A DNA stretch of 49,511 nt from Planctomycetaceae bacterium (GTDB lineage Bacteria > Planctomycetota > Planctomycetia > Planctomycetales > Planctomycetaceae). The stretch is from the NCBI GenBank assembly GCA_021732845.1, contig JAKFUF010000072.1, positions 1-49,511 on the forward strand, read 5' to 3'. The notes beneath the pieces are model-generated. The model was given only the letters and a program-made list of their open reading frames with translations, had not been told where the DNA came from and did no database searches. Both the position numbers and the translations under genes were made by a program. This document shows positions 15,797-25,479 of the stretch, piece by piece; the stretch's first letter is position 1, and each line of letters starts with the position of its first letter.

Positions 15797-18700
15797 ATGG
15801 CGCGGAAAAAGGCGGCGGCTGGCAAGGGGGCCAAGGGCACCGGCGAATTCAGCAATCCTCTGGGCTTGAGCCCCGCGCAGTTGCAGGCGCTCTCGATCGA
15901 ATTCGCGCCGCTGACGGGGATCGCGCCGACGGTTGTGCCACGGGTGTTGAAGTACCTCGTCGATGGCGAGGACGTCGCGGTGCTGACTGAGCTGTCGAAC
16001 CTCAAGCAGGGGCCGGGGCTGTTGGGGCTGAGCTTCGCGGAGTTCGGCACGCGGAATTGGGACCAGGAAGGCAAGCTGCAGTTGCGGCGGCAGGAGATGC
16101 TGGCCGCGCAGCCACGCTTTCCGCATGCGGTGCTGCGGCGATTGGGTGAGGTCTATCATGCGATGCCGCACTCGTACTCGCATGGTCCGTCGGCCTTTCC
16201 GGATTGGCTGTACGACTTGTTGGTGGAATCGCAGGTGGGGCACCGAGAGGCGGGGGTCATCTGGCCGTTGGCGGAATTCGAAGGGTTCTTGCAGGAGCAT
16301 GGTCTCACGCCGACGCTCGTGGCAATCCATGCGGTTGAAAACGGAATCGGCTCCTATCCGATCATTTTCGCTGGTGCGTTTGGCGATTTCGCCGAATATC
16401 TCCAACGCCACGCCAGTGTGGTGGAGACAACGCTGAAGAACGCGAAACCGGCGTTTCGCGGGCGGATGTACGACCACCTCAAAGACCTCAAGTGGAACCC
16501 GATGCCGTCCATCGAACTGGTGGCGGATGACTGCTGCCAGTCCACGAAATCCTTAAGGGAATCGGCGCTGGCAGTCATTCAACACCACGCGAAGCAGGCC
16601 AGGCCGCACCTGGAACGACTGCTGGCAGAGGGGAACACGGGTACCCGACAAGAGGCGGTGCAGGCGCTGTGGCGGCTGTACGGAACCGACGCGGCAGCCG
16701 CGCTGCGAAAGCAGCGGAAGGTTGAGAAGAACGAACGCGTCAACCAGGCGATTGACACGCTGCTGCTGATGGCCGACTCGGATTCTGGACCAGCGTCCGC
16801 TCAGACTGCGGAGGGAAGTTCGCAGATGCCGGACCTCCCGCCACTGGTTGTCGAAACGGGCATCGTCCCGCTGTCCGAAGCGGCGCGGAGCGGGCTGCGC
16901 GAGCATTTCGAGAAAGACCATCAGACCCGGCTGCAAGGTTATCAGCGTGAACAGGAACGGTGGAAATCTCCCGATCGGCCCAAGGGGATGAGCCAGCCGG
17001 TCAAACCGAAGGCGGTCACGGCGGCGGAACTCGACCTGTTGTTCAAGTTCGTCGAAGGCAGCACCGCTGACGCGAAGTGGCCGTACAACCATTACGCACT
17101 GCGTGCGCTGGGAGACTGGTTCGCCCCGCCAGATTTCAAATTGGTCCATGTCCTGCGGCTGATGGTCGCATTTCGGCAGGCACAGGTCGACGAAGGGCAG
17201 TTCTGGACACGACAAACCGCGCTCCTCGAGCAGTATCGGACGCGATGCCAGCCGCCATTCGGTCTCAGGGAAATGGATGCCGTCGTGGCGTCTCTCGCGA
17301 ACGGCCAGCGGGGTCTGGTCCTGGATGACTATTTGAGGAACAATTCGCACTGGTACCGGTATCTGGACTGGGAGCCGCCAGCGATCTGGCCGGCATTCGC
17401 AGAAGATCCCGGGCGGCTGAAAACCTCGCTGGAGCCCGCGCAGCAGAACCGCAATCAGCGGGACAACGCCATCAAAGTGATGTCCTACTTTCCGCAACTG
17501 CCGGCAGAGTTCGTCCCGGTTCTCTGGCAGTTGGCAGTCACGGCACCGAAAGCCGAGCGGCCGCTCGTGCGGCAGGCGCTCCAGACCGTTCCCGACAAGC
17601 CACGCAAGGTTTGTCTCATCCTGAAGGACAAGAAGCCCGAAACGCGGGCCAGCGCCGCCGAGTGGCTCGGCCAACTCGGCGACCCGGTGGCCATCGATCC
17701 GCTGAAGGCCGCCTACCAAGCCGAGTCGCAGGAAGTGGTCAAAGGCGCATTCCTGGCCGCGCTCGACAAGCTGGGGGCCGATGTCAGTGAATTCATCGAC
17801 CGCAAGAAGCTGTTGAAGGTTGCCGAAGCGGGACTGCAGAAGAAGAAACTTCCCGGTCTCGACTGGTTCCCGCTCGATGCCCTCCCGCCACTGCATTGGG
17901 CCGATACGGGAAAGAAAGTCGATCCACAGATCGTGCGGTGGTGGCTGGTGGAGGCGGTCCAGCAGAAGGTGCCCGTCGCGGGTCCGTTGCTGCGGCGGTA
18001 TGTCGGCCTGTGCCGCCCGGAAGGTGCCGCAAAGCTGGCCGAGTTCATTCTGCAGTCGTGGCTGAGTCACGACACGCAGACACTCTCGCATGACGAGGCC
18101 CTCGCCAAGGCGAAAAAATACGCCAACAAATATTATTCCGCTGAAGAGTTGCTGAAACAATATCTCGGCGAGTTCACTGGTTCGGCCATCGGAGAAAAGG
18201 GGATGCTGGCCCTTGTGGCGGCGGCGGGGACGCCCAACTGCGTCAAGCTGGCCACCCAGTACATTCGAAAATACTTTGGCTATCGGCTGGCCCAATGCAA
18301 GTGCCTGATCGATGTGCTGGCCGAACTGGATGATCCCGGCGCACTGCAGACCCTGCTGGCGATTTCCACACGTTTCCGCACCAAGGCCCTCCGCGACCAG
18401 GCGACCGAGCGCGTCCAGCAGATCGCCGACCGCAACGGCTGGACCATTGATGAACTGGCCGACCGCACCATTCCCGATGCCGGCTTTGAACGCCCCGTCA
18501 ACGATCAGGGCGAACCGGTCGGGCATGTGGCTCAACTCCTCCTCGACTTCGGCCCGCGCAAGTTCACGGTCCGTCTTAACGACAACCTGGAGCCCACGAT
18601 CGAGAATGCCGAAGGCAAGGTGATCAAAAGCCTGCCCGTAGCGGCCAAGACCGACGATGCAGAACTCGCCAAAGAGGCCTCCAAGCAGTTCTCCGAAGCC

Positions 18701-19486
18701 AAAAAATCCATCAAAGAGGTCGTGGCCCGGCAGCGCGAACGCCTGTACGAGGCCCTTTGCACGCAGCGTTCGTGGGTCTTTTCCGACTGGCAGCGGTACC
18801 TGGCCATGCACCCGATTGTCGGGCGGTTGTGTACACGCGTGGTGTGGGTGGTGAACGAGGCCGGAGAAAAAGGCAAGCTTCTGGGAAGTTTTCGTCCACT
18901 GGAGGACGGCACCCTGACCAGTGCCAAAGACGACGCCGTCGAGTTTCCGCCCACGGCAATGGTCCGGGTGGCGCATCCCTGCAACCTCCCCGCCGCCGAA
19001 GGCAAACTCTGGCCACAGCACCTCGCTGACTATGACATCACCCCGCTGTTCACACAGTTCGGCCGCGATCCGTTCGTGCTCGACCCAGAAATGAAGAACA
19101 CCACGGAGATCAAGACGTTCGAAGGCCACATGCTGAACACCTTCAAGATGCGCGGACGGGCGACGAAACTGGGGTATGTGCGGGGCGAGGCGGAAGACGC
19201 CGGCTGGTTCTACTCGTACCGCAAGCCATTTCCCTCGCTGGGCCTGCATGCCGTGATCCATTTCACGGGCAATTATCTCCCCGAGGAAGACCGGCCCTGC
19301 GCCCTCACGACGCTCTCCTTCACCCGGGTCCAGTCCGACCGGGAGAGTTTCGCCGCCTACGCCCCGCCGCTGCCGCTGGGGTCGCTCCCGCCCGTCCTTC
19401 TCAGCGAGTGCCACGGCGATCTGCGGCAACTCGCGGCAGAGGGTACCGGTTTCGATCCGAACTGGGAGTCGAAATCCAGTTACTGA
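15797..19486 (+). CDS. DUF4132 (MolR-like) giant protein with HEAT-like repeats
   Basis: The 1229-residue cytoplasmic protein starts with a Lys/Ala-rich tail. Helical HEAT-like repeats are visible around 255-300 (ESALAVIQHHAKQARPHLER...) and 614-662 (TRASAAEWLGQLGDPVAIDP...). The C-terminal quarter matches the DUF4132 pattern: QRERLYEALCTQRSWVFSDW, HPIVGRLCTRVVWVV, FPPTAMVRVAHPCNLP, then TFEGHMLNTFKMRGRATKLGY with a final GLHAVIHFTGN segment. The WGR domain often fused to this family is not seen. The E. coli relatives (MolR/YehI) have no settled function. It is flanked by unrelated genes and is probably monocistronic. Confidence 0.83.
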   Translation: MARKKAAAGKGAKGTGEFSNPLGLSPAQLQALSIEFAPLTGIAPTVVPRVLKYLVDGEDVAVLTELSNLKQGPGLLGLSFAEFGTRNWDQEGKLQLRRQEMLAAQPRFPHAVLRRLGEVYHAMPHSYSHGPSAFPDWLYDLLVESQVGHREAGVIWPLAEFEGFLQEHGLTPTLVAIHAVENGIGSYPIIFAGAFGDFAEYLQRHASVVETTLKNAKPAFRGRMYDHLKDLKWNPMPSIELVADDCCQSTKSLRESALAVIQHHAKQARPHLERLLAEGNTGTRQEAVQALWRLYGTDAAAALRKQRKVEKNERVNQAIDTLLLMADSDSGPASAQTAEGSSQMPDLPPLVVETGIVPLSEAARSGLREHFEKDHQTRLQGYQREQERWKSPDRPKGMSQPVKPKAVTAAELDLLFKFVEGSTADAKWPYNHYALRALGDWFAPPDFKLVHVLRLMVAFRQAQVDEGQFWTRQTALLEQYRTRCQPPFGLREMDAVVASLANGQRGLVLDDYLRNNSHWYRYLDWEPPAIWPAFAEDPGRLKTSLEPAQQNRNQRDNAIKVMSYFPQLPAEFVPVLWQLAVTAPKAERPLVRQALQTVPDKPRKVCLILKDKKPETRASAAEWLGQLGDPVAIDPLKAAYQAESQEVVKGAFLAALDKLGADVSEFIDRKKLLKVAEAGLQKKKLPGLDWFPLDALPPLHWADTGKKVDPQIVRWWLVEAVQQKVPVAGPLLRRYVGLCRPEGAAKLAEFILQSWLSHDTQTLSHDEALAKAKKYANKYYSAEELLKQYLGEFTGSAIGEKGMLALVAAAGTPNCVKLATQYIRKYFGYRLAQCKCLIDVLAELDDPGALQTLLAISTRFRTKALRDQATERVQQIADRNGWTIDELADRTIPDAGFERPVNDQGEPVGHVAQLLLDFGPRKFTVRLNDNLEPTIENAEGKVIKSLPVAAKTDDAELAKEASKQFSEAKKSIKEVVARQRERLYEALCTQRSWVFSDWQRYLAMHPIVGRLCTRVVWVVNEAGEKGKLLGSFRPLEDGTLTSAKDDAVEFPPTAMVRVAHPCNLPAAEGKLWPQHLADYDITPLFTQFGRDPFVLDPEMKNTTEIKTFEGHMLNTFKMRGRATKLGYVRGEAEDAGWFYSYRKPFPSLGLHAVIHFTGNYLPEEDRPCALTTLSFTRVQSDRESFAAYAPPLPLGSLPPVLLSECHGDLRQLAAEGTGFDPNWESKSSY

Positions 19487-19542
19487 CCAATTCCGACCAA
19501 GACAGACCGCGCGGGGGCAACGCTGGGCCGCCGCGAACACGT

Positions 19543-21060
19543 TCATCCAAACGGGTAGATGTTGCACTTCGTCACGTCGCACAGGCCCGCAATGTTGTAG
19601 TTGCGAATGCGACGCCCAACAAATTCATTGAAATTGCCGGATTCACCGCGTCCCTGAGTGCGGGCCAGAACCTCCGCGTGGCACTCCGCCACGATGCCGC
19701 GAAAGACGGGATCGTCCGCCAACAGCAGGGCGGGCGGTTCCGCGATTGCTCGGCCCAAGTCCCGGACGTTCCGGCGGAGATGCTCGCTCATCGTGGCTCC
19801 GGCAAAGTAAAGCATGCTGAACCCCGCGAAGACATCCGGAGGCAGTGGAGCATGTGGATGGGAATTCAGCGCCAGATAACAACCGTGGACCAGCCGGTCG
19901 ACATGGTCGATTTCCACCTGCAACCGCTCGTCATACCTCTGTAGCGCTGCTGCCCGACGGCGGGGGTCACGATCCTCCAAAATGCAGGCGAGCCGCTCGA
20001 TTCCACAGAGATTGTGGGCGTTGCCGGTGCTGTGGAGGGCGTCAAAGGTGTACGCGGTGAGCGGAAGCATGGCCCAATCCGGCCCCGCCGCCTGCTCCAC
20101 ACGCTTCTGAAGCCGGGCCGTTCGCCGCAGCGGGCCGCACAGTTCTGTCAATCGGGCCTCGGCGAACTGCCAGGCCAGCGAGGGGTAGCGGCTCATCCAC
20201 TGCTGCCACTCCGCTTCTGCCGAGACCGCGGCGTCCAGCGGCGACTGTTCCGCATCGATCATGAAGCCGGCGGACGTGACCCCGTTATTAAACGGCAACA
20301 CATACATCCAGCCATCGTCAAACAGGTGGTGCAGGGCGGAGTCATCACAGCGAAACAGATAATCGCCAATGTGGCAGCCACGGTCGGCCAGCAAATCCTC
20401 CCAGCGGCGGAGACCCGTGAAGTGGCCGTAGAGGCACCGAGAGTTGGTGTGCATTCTCCGTGGCTCAAGGCTCTGGCCGAGCCACCGCGCCAAAACCCGA
20501 CCGTCGCCTGTGGCGTCAACCACGAAATCAGCCTGGATCTCGATCGGCTTTCCCAGCCGTGTGCCGCTCAAGTGCCAATCGCAAGGTTGCGGCCGTGCAA
20601 TCCGTTGAATGTCACACTGGTCGAAGGCGGCGATCTTCTCGCGCAGGACTTCACTCCACAGAAAGGCGTCAAAGTCGGGGCGAAACCAGTGGGTGTCGGC
20701 ATCGTCTTCCGCATGACTGGCCGCCACGAGAAGTTCGGTGGGATGGCCTGGCAGGGGCTCGAACGGGCGGCCGGCCTGGTGGCGGTAGTAGGTGAAGCCA
20801 CGCTTCAGGCCGCAGGGCAGGGCAGGGTAGGCGGCCTGCCAGCTCCCGTACTCGGCCAGCGGCGCGATGCGCGGCAGGTCGTACCGCCGTGCAAGTTGTT
20901 GCAGAACTAGGCCCGCGACCGGCGTTGACGATTCGCCCAGCGTGAGCCTTGGGTGCCGCCCGCGATCCACCACCACCGGAACCAGCCCGATCCGCCGCAG
21001 AATCAGCGCCAGCAGACTTCCGCCGAAGCCACCGCCCAGGATCGCCACATCGACCTTCAC
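19543..21060 (-). CDS. FAD-dependent oxidoreductase, tryptophan-halogenase-like
   Basis: The 505-residue protein has an N-terminal dinucleotide-binding fold with GGGFGGS (9-15), an acidic end of the second strand (VVVDRG), the GESSTP segment typical of flavin halogenases and geranylgeranyl-reductase-like enzymes, and DFVVDATGDGRVLARWLG. The halogenase signature WxWxIP is not present; the corresponding region reads GWMYVLPFNNG. It is therefore more likely a monooxygenase or dehydrogenase of this superfamily than a true halogenase. The C-terminal 200 residues resemble the halogenase helical domain. No obvious biosynthetic partner is adjacent; it is convergent with the DUF4132 gene. Confidence 0.8.
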   Translation of the reverse strand: MKVDVAILGGGFGGSLLALILRRIGLVPVVVDRGRHPRLTLGESSTPVAGLVLQQLARRYDLPRIAPLAEYGSWQAAYPALPCGLKRGFTYYRHQAGRPFEPLPGHPTELLVAASHAEDDADTHWFRPDFDAFLWSEVLREKIAAFDQCDIQRIARPQPCDWHLSGTRLGKPIEIQADFVVDATGDGRVLARWLGQSLEPRRMHTNSRCLYGHFTGLRRWEDLLADRGCHIGDYLFRCDDSALHHLFDDGWMYVLPFNNGVTSAGFMIDAEQSPLDAAVSAEAEWQQWMSRYPSLAWQFAEARLTELCGPLRRTARLQKRVEQAAGPDWAMLPLTAYTFDALHSTGNAHNLCGIERLACILEDRDPRRRAAALQRYDERLQVEIDHVDRLVHGCYLALNSHPHAPLPPDVFAGFSMLYFAGATMSEHLRRNVRDLGRAIAEPPALLLADDPVFRGIVAECHAEVLARTQGRGESGNFNEFVGRRIRNYNIAGLCDVTKCNIYPFG

Positions 21061-21229
21061 AGAGTTCCCTTCGCCAAGCCGGATGAATCGAGTCCGTATG
21101 ATGAAGCAATGTTATAGGGAGCGCAAGATTCTGCCAGATGCCGCCTCGTCATTTGACTGCCGGATCTGTCGACCTAGGTTTGTGCAACTGTCGAGTCAGA
21201 CTCTCACGTTGCGCCCTCCGTGAACCGCC

Positions 21230-22072
21230 ATGCCTGTTGCCACCGATAAAATCGTTGCGACCCTCACCGAAACCGATCTGCACGATTTGGTGAGCCGGTT
21301 TGGCCAGCCGAAGTCGCTGCCTTCGACGGCGTGGCTGTCGCAATTGAACCTGGAGAAGCCACGGGAAAACTTGCGCTGCCTGGACGAGACCACGCGGATG
21401 GGCAAGCGGATCATGGATGTTGTCGTGTCGGTGACGCTGCTGATTGTCTTGGCACCTGTCATGCTGCTGGTGGCCTTCGCCGTGTGGCTCACCTCTCCCG
21501 GTCCCATCATCTTCAGCCAGGTGCGAACCGGGCTCAACCTGCGGGGAAAGCACCCCGACCGCCGGGCGCGCGATGATGAATCGCCTGAGGAAGCCGATCG
21601 CCGGGCTGCCGCCAGCCGGCGGACCCTCGCGGGCTACGGCAAGCCGTTCGTACTCTACAAGTTTCGCACCATGCGGAACGATGCCGAAAAGAACGGGGCG
21701 CAGTTCGCGGTGAAGGGCGACCCACGGGTGACTTCGATCGGCTGGTTTCTCCGCAAGACCCGGTTGGACGAACTGCCTCAACTGTGGAATGTGCTTCGAG
21801 GGGAGATGTCGTTGGTCGGTCCGCGTCCAGAGCGGCCCGAGTTCGTCAAAAGTCTTTCGGCCGAGATTCCCGGCTACCTGAATCGCCTGGGCCTGAAGCC
21901 AGGCCTGACCGGTCTGGCGCAGATCGTCAACGGCTATGACAATGACATACAGGGGTTCCGCCGCAAAGTGGCCCTCGACCTGCTGTACCTGCAGAATTGC
22001 TGCCTGTGGAACGATGTCAAAATTCTGTTTCGCACCATCCGCGTGGTGCTGACCGGCAGCGGGGCGCTGTAA
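21230..22072 (+). CDS. Polyprenyl-phosphate sugar phosphotransferase (bacterial sugar transferase)
   Basis: The 280-residue protein belongs to the family of monotopic or polytopic phosphoglycosyl transferases that start exopolysaccharide or O-antigen synthesis by moving a sugar phosphate onto undecaprenyl phosphate. A re-entrant or membrane helix lies at about 65-88 (IMDVVVSVTLLIVLAPVMLL). LYKFRTM is near residue 141, TRLDELPQLWNVLRGEMS near 177 and VGPRPERPEF follows; all are hallmark motifs, as is PGLTGLAQ. Compared with the shortest family members there is an extra charged stretch (RGKHPDRRARDDESPEEADR) before LYKFRTM. No polysaccharide cluster is adjacent. Confidence 0.92.
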   Translation: MPVATDKIVATLTETDLHDLVSRFGQPKSLPSTAWLSQLNLEKPRENLRCLDETTRMGKRIMDVVVSVTLLIVLAPVMLLVAFAVWLTSPGPIIFSQVRTGLNLRGKHPDRRARDDESPEEADRRAAASRRTLAGYGKPFVLYKFRTMRNDAEKNGAQFAVKGDPRVTSIGWFLRKTRLDELPQLWNVLRGEMSLVGPRPERPEFVKSLSAEIPGYLNRLGLKPGLTGLAQIVNGYDNDIQGFRRKVALDLLYLQNCCLWNDVKILFRTIRVVLTGSGAL

Positions 22073-22077
22073 GCAGC

Positions 22078-22093
22078 GGACACCATGGTGTCC
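22078..22093. promoter_or_regulatory. Perfect 16-bp palindrome downstream of the sugar transferase
   Basis: GGACACCATGGTGTCC is fully self-complementary. It lies 6 bp after the sugar transferase stop. A second inverted repeat, GTGACA-TCCGG-TGTCAC, is at 22179-22195, about 60 bp before the next gene. They could be operators for that gene or, for the first, a weak terminator without a T-run. Confidence 0.35.
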
Positions 22094-22256
22094 CCCGGCT
22101 CCGACGCCGGTCAGTGGCTTCATGACACTGCGGCGGGAGAACGGTACTGCCAAGGATTTTTGCGGACTGCGAACAGGGGTGACATCCGGTGTCACACCCG
22201 GCTGGAAGATCGGACCGTGTTGACGGTTCCTCTTCCTCTCGCAGAAAGCAACAAGA

Positions 22257-23018
22257 ATGCGGACACTCATTGGACGCGGTGTGTTGAGCGTGGCTCTGGG
22301 CCTGACGGCCGTGGGCGTGTTGGTCGGCCGGTCAGGTGCCGAACCGACAAAGGTTGCGGAACGAGGCACACCCGCCGTTCCGGCGGTCGAGCCCGGCGAA
22401 ACGCCGAAACCGGAAGATACAAAGCCTCTGCCGAAGCCGGGCGACCGGGCGCTGCTGACCGTCAAGGTCTGCCCGATCGCGGTGATGATGGAATACGGTG
22501 ATTACACGACCTACCAGGCCGCATTGTGCGACCCGGGTTTCGTGGGATATGCCAGCTTCGATTCCATCAATGGACTCACCCTGGGGGGGTGCGGAACCAA
22601 CAATCCCCACTGCGTCAACGGAGGTAATGTACTGCACGCCGTTGGCGGCGATTTTCTGAGCGCCGGGCTGGCCACCGCCGGTCTGACCACTCGGCTGCCA
22701 GCCGACACGTCCCCCAAGTTCGCGGACAATGTCGAGCTGCTCGATTCGCAGGACGCCTGGATTCCCATCCCGAGTGCCACTCCACGCGCCCCCATGCACG
22801 TCAAGCTGCTGCTGATCAAGCTGCTGCCGAAGGACAGTCAGGTGCATCAGCCCCGCATCTTTGGCCTGGGGTATGAAGTTGCCACCACCGGCAAACCGCC
22901 CTCCATGTCGATCGATTCCCGGGAAATCACACCGATCGCCGCGCATGCCCTCAACCTCAAGCTCGGCTCCGTGAACTACCGCGTGCTGACACACCGCGAC
23001 ACGCCGGCCATTCGCTAA
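22257..23018 (+). CDS. Exported protein of unknown function
   Basis: The 253-residue product begins with a signal peptide (RTLIGRGVLSVALGLTAVG, probable cleavage after RSGA) and a Pro/Glu/Lys-rich linker, then a compact domain with several cysteines: VCPIAVMMEYGDYTTYQAALC and GGCGTNNPHCVNGG. The cysteines probably form disulfides in the periplasm. No family is recognised. The gene is preceded by two palindromes and followed by a strong hairpin, so it is likely transcribed alone. Confidence 0.75.
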   Translation: MRTLIGRGVLSVALGLTAVGVLVGRSGAEPTKVAERGTPAVPAVEPGETPKPEDTKPLPKPGDRALLTVKVCPIAVMMEYGDYTTYQAALCDPGFVGYASFDSINGLTLGGCGTNNPHCVNGGNVLHAVGGDFLSAGLATAGLTTRLPADTSPKFADNVELLDSQDAWIPIPSATPRAPMHVKLLLIKLLPKDSQVHQPRIFGLGYEVATTGKPPSMSIDSREITPIAAHALNLKLGSVNYRVLTHRDTPAIR

Positions 23019-23048
23019 CCCCCTGTGGCTTGATTCGCCCATGAATTT

Positions 23049-23082
23049 CCACAGCCCGGTCGAAATCTCGACCGGGCTGTGG
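23049..23082. terminator. Strong hairpin between convergent genes
   Basis: CCACAGCCCGGTCGA (23049-23063) pairs perfectly over 15 bp with TCGACCGGGCTGTGG (23068-23082) across an AATC loop. It lies between the ends of two convergent genes. The following TGTTGTTA is only moderately T-rich, so it probably acts as a shared, bidirectional terminator. Confidence 0.75.
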
Positions 23083-23134
23083 TGTTGTTACGGAAGTCGT
23101 TCAACAACGTTGAACACTGCTCGCTTCGCGGCGA

Positions 23135-23878
23135 CTACTCCTTGAAATCGGCGTGGCAGCCAGCGCACTGCTTGCCTGCGGCGGCAAATGCGGTCTTGGC
23201 GGCGGCGGCATCTTTCGCGCGGAGAGCGGTGGCGGTTTCGGTCATGTGAGTCTGCATGTCGGCGGCGAACTTCTGCCACTTGGAGATGTCATTCTTGTTC
23301 TTCACTTCGTGAGTGTCGGCATGGGCGACCAGTGCCAACACGGCGAGGGTGCTGGCCTGACGCGTGGCTTCGGCCGTGTCGTCCGAAGTCTTGCGGAGGG
23401 CGGTGCGGATTTTGGTGTTGAGGAACGCGACTTCAGTCATCACGTTGTCCAGCGAGGTCAACTTCGCCCAGTCATGCTCGGCCTTGGCACCCGAAGCCTT
23501 GCCGCCCTGGGCTTCCTTCACGGCGGCGAGTGCGGCCTTGGCATCGTCGTAAGATTTGGCTTCGGCCAGCTTCAGTGCGGCGGCGCGGACATCGGCGGCG
23601 GCACCCTTCCAAGCGGCTTTGTCACTGTGTTCGGCCAGAGCCTGAGCCACGACGGCGAGGATGCCGGCATCCTTGGGAATTGCCTTCGCCTTGGCGGCAC
23701 CGTAACTGTCACCATCTTTCAGGGCGGCTTCCAGCGTCGCGATCTTGGCATCGCCGGCGGCAACCAGCTCCGCCGAAGGGGCGACCTTTTCCAGAGCCAC
23801 CGGAGAGGCAGCGTACGTCGGGAGGACAAGGGCGGCTGCCAGGGCGGCCACGGCCAGACTCATCAGAACGGGCTTCAT
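23135..23878 (-). CDS. Secreted cytochrome c'-like protein with a C-terminal CxxCH
   Basis: ATG at 23878 has GGAG 7 nt upstream and gives a 247-residue protein with a clear signal peptide (KPVLMSLAVAALAAALVLPTYA). The mature part is Ala/Lys-rich and helical and ends AAGKQCAGCHADFKE, a single covalent haem-binding CxxCH near the C-terminus as in class II (c'-type) cytochromes. The whole protein is longer than a usual c' domain of about 130 residues, and the first half looks like a second, haem-free helical bundle. It probably works as a periplasmic electron carrier or sensor. There are no respiratory genes next to it. Confidence 0.78.
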   Translation of the reverse strand: MKPVLMSLAVAALAAALVLPTYAASPVALEKVAPSAELVAAGDAKIATLEAALKDGDSYGAAKAKAIPKDAGILAVVAQALAEHSDKAAWKGAAADVRAAALKLAEAKSYDDAKAALAAVKEAQGGKASGAKAEHDWAKLTSLDNVMTEVAFLNTKIRTALRKTSDDTAEATRQASTLAVLALVAHADTHEVKNKNDISKWQKFAADMQTHMTETATALRAKDAAAAKTAFAAAGKQCAGCHADFKE

Positions 23879-24294
23879 TGCGGACTCCTCGATTTTGCGG
23901 ATCAACAGCTTGCGGACGGTGTCAGTCGAACTGTGGACAGTGGGATACACCGGATGCAGGTTCCAAGAACCTCACCGGCATCAACTTCCAGATCTTGCTA
24001 AAATACTAGAGCAACCTGGCCTCGAATGGCAGGTCGCCGACGAGCGGTGGGCTGGTTTGGCGAGAGCTTCATCAACTCCATGCGTGGCACGGACACAAGC
24101 ATTGTGAGTTGCCAGCGTACCGGATGTCAACCGAATTGTAATGCGGACTTCAGCCCACACGCCCTCACGCGACACTGCCCGAGACGACCCAATCCTTGAC
24201 ATGACGCACCTTCTAAACCCGCGTGGCGGGCTGGTATCATCAGCAGCCCATTCAACCCCGCTGCACTTCACCCCATCGTCGATACGTTGTTTTC

Positions 24295-25341
24295 ATGGCC
24301 CTCGACCCCGCACTGGAACGCTACAGCCGGCAGATTCTCTTTCGCGAAATCGGCGAAGCGGGACAGCGGAAGATCTGCGGCAGCCGTGTCCTGCTCTGTG
24401 GCTGTGGTGCTCTGGGCAGCGTCCTGGCCGACGGACTGACCCGCGCGGGGGTGGGGTTCCTGCGAATTGTCGACCGCGACTTTGTTGAGCTGAGTAACCT
24501 GCAGCGGCAGGTGTTGTTCGACGAAGCCGATGTGGCCGAGGGGCTGCCGAAGGCGGTCGCAGCCGGACGCAAACTCGCCCGCATCAACAGCCAGGTCCAG
24601 TTGGAACCGCTTGTGGCCGATATCCATTCCCAGAACATCCTCGGTTTTGCCGACGGGGTGGACCTGATCGTTGACGGGATGGACAACTTCGAGACCCGGT
24701 TTCTCATCAATGACACTTCGCTGGCCACCGGAACCCCCTGGATCTATGGCGGCTGCATCGGCAGCCACGGCCAGACGATGACCATTTTTCCGGGAGAGAC
24801 CGCCTGTCTGCGCTGCCTGATTGAAGCCCCGCCCGGTGCCGGCGCGGCGGAGACCTGCGACACCGCGGGAATATTGGCTCCGGTCATCAATGTCATCGCC
24901 TCGCTGCAGATCGTCGCGGCACTCAAAATTCTGTCGGGTCACAGGGATCAGATTGACCCCGCCCTGACGATTGTCGATGTATGGGATGGCACACTGAGAA
25001 AAATGAACACCCGCAACCTGCGGGACCAGGGCCGCTGCCCCGCCTGTGTCGGCGGCGTGCGGGAGTGGCTGGCCGGGACGCGGGGTTCGCAAACGACGGT
25101 GCTGTGTGGACGCAACGCCGTGCAGGTTTCACCCGCGGAACGCGCACCGGTGTCTCTGTCCGATCTCGCCGACAAACTGCGCGGCGTGGGGGAGGTCGCG
25201 GTCAACCCGTTCCTGCTGCGGCTCACGGTCAACAGCGGCGAGTTTATCATAACCGTTTTTCCCGACGGCCGGGCGATCATTAAAGGCACGCAGGAACCCG
25301 CTGTCGCCCGCGGCCTGTACGCCCGCTATGTTGGAAGTTGA
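24295..25341 (+). CDS. ThiF/MoeB/HesA-family E1-like adenylyltransferase
   Basis: The 348-residue protein adenylates the C-terminus of a small sulfur-carrier protein (ThiS- or MoaD-like). It begins ERYSRQILFREIGEAGQRKI and has the nucleotide-binding CGCGALGS (35-42), DRDFVELSNLQRQVLFDEAD, the two zinc-binding pairs C171-C174 (CLRC) and C248-C251 (CPAC), and the candidate catalytic C188 in ETCDTAGILAPV. Residues from about 265 form an extra C-terminal domain (VLCGRNAVQVSPAERAPVSL...) found in some ThiF/HesA proteins instead of a rhodanese domain. No ThiS or MoaD gene is adjacent. ATG at 24295 is chosen because the family motif starts just after it; the frame opens earlier. Confidence 0.9.
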   Translation: MALDPALERYSRQILFREIGEAGQRKICGSRVLLCGCGALGSVLADGLTRAGVGFLRIVDRDFVELSNLQRQVLFDEADVAEGLPKAVAAGRKLARINSQVQLEPLVADIHSQNILGFADGVDLIVDGMDNFETRFLINDTSLATGTPWIYGGCIGSHGQTMTIFPGETACLRCLIEAPPGAGAAETCDTAGILAPVINVIASLQIVAALKILSGHRDQIDPALTIVDVWDGTLRKMNTRNLRDQGRCPACVGGVREWLAGTRGSQTTVLCGRNAVQVSPAERAPVSLSDLADKLRGVGEVAVNPFLLRLTVNSGEFIITVFPDGRAIIKGTQEPAVARGLYARYVGS

Positions 25342-25479
25342 CGACGGCAACCCCACGTAATATTGCCCTCTCATACTTCGTGCCCTTGTACACGATAAAA
25401 GATTGAACCCATCGACAAATCTCGATATCATTGGGCTTGTGAGTTTCATGGTGCGATGAACCGCGTGAGGAATCCTATG

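Noticed and set aside
16553-19582. 1009-codon minus-strand frame opposite the DUF4132 gene
   Set aside because: Antisense shadow caused by high GC; the plus strand carries the recognisable domains.
21119-21138. Possible third sigma-54 promoter upstream of the FAD oxidoreductase (TGGCAGAATCTTGC, minus strand)
   Set aside because: GG-to-GC offset is 11 instead of 12 and the -24 box lacks CACG; sigma-54 tolerates spacing changes poorly.
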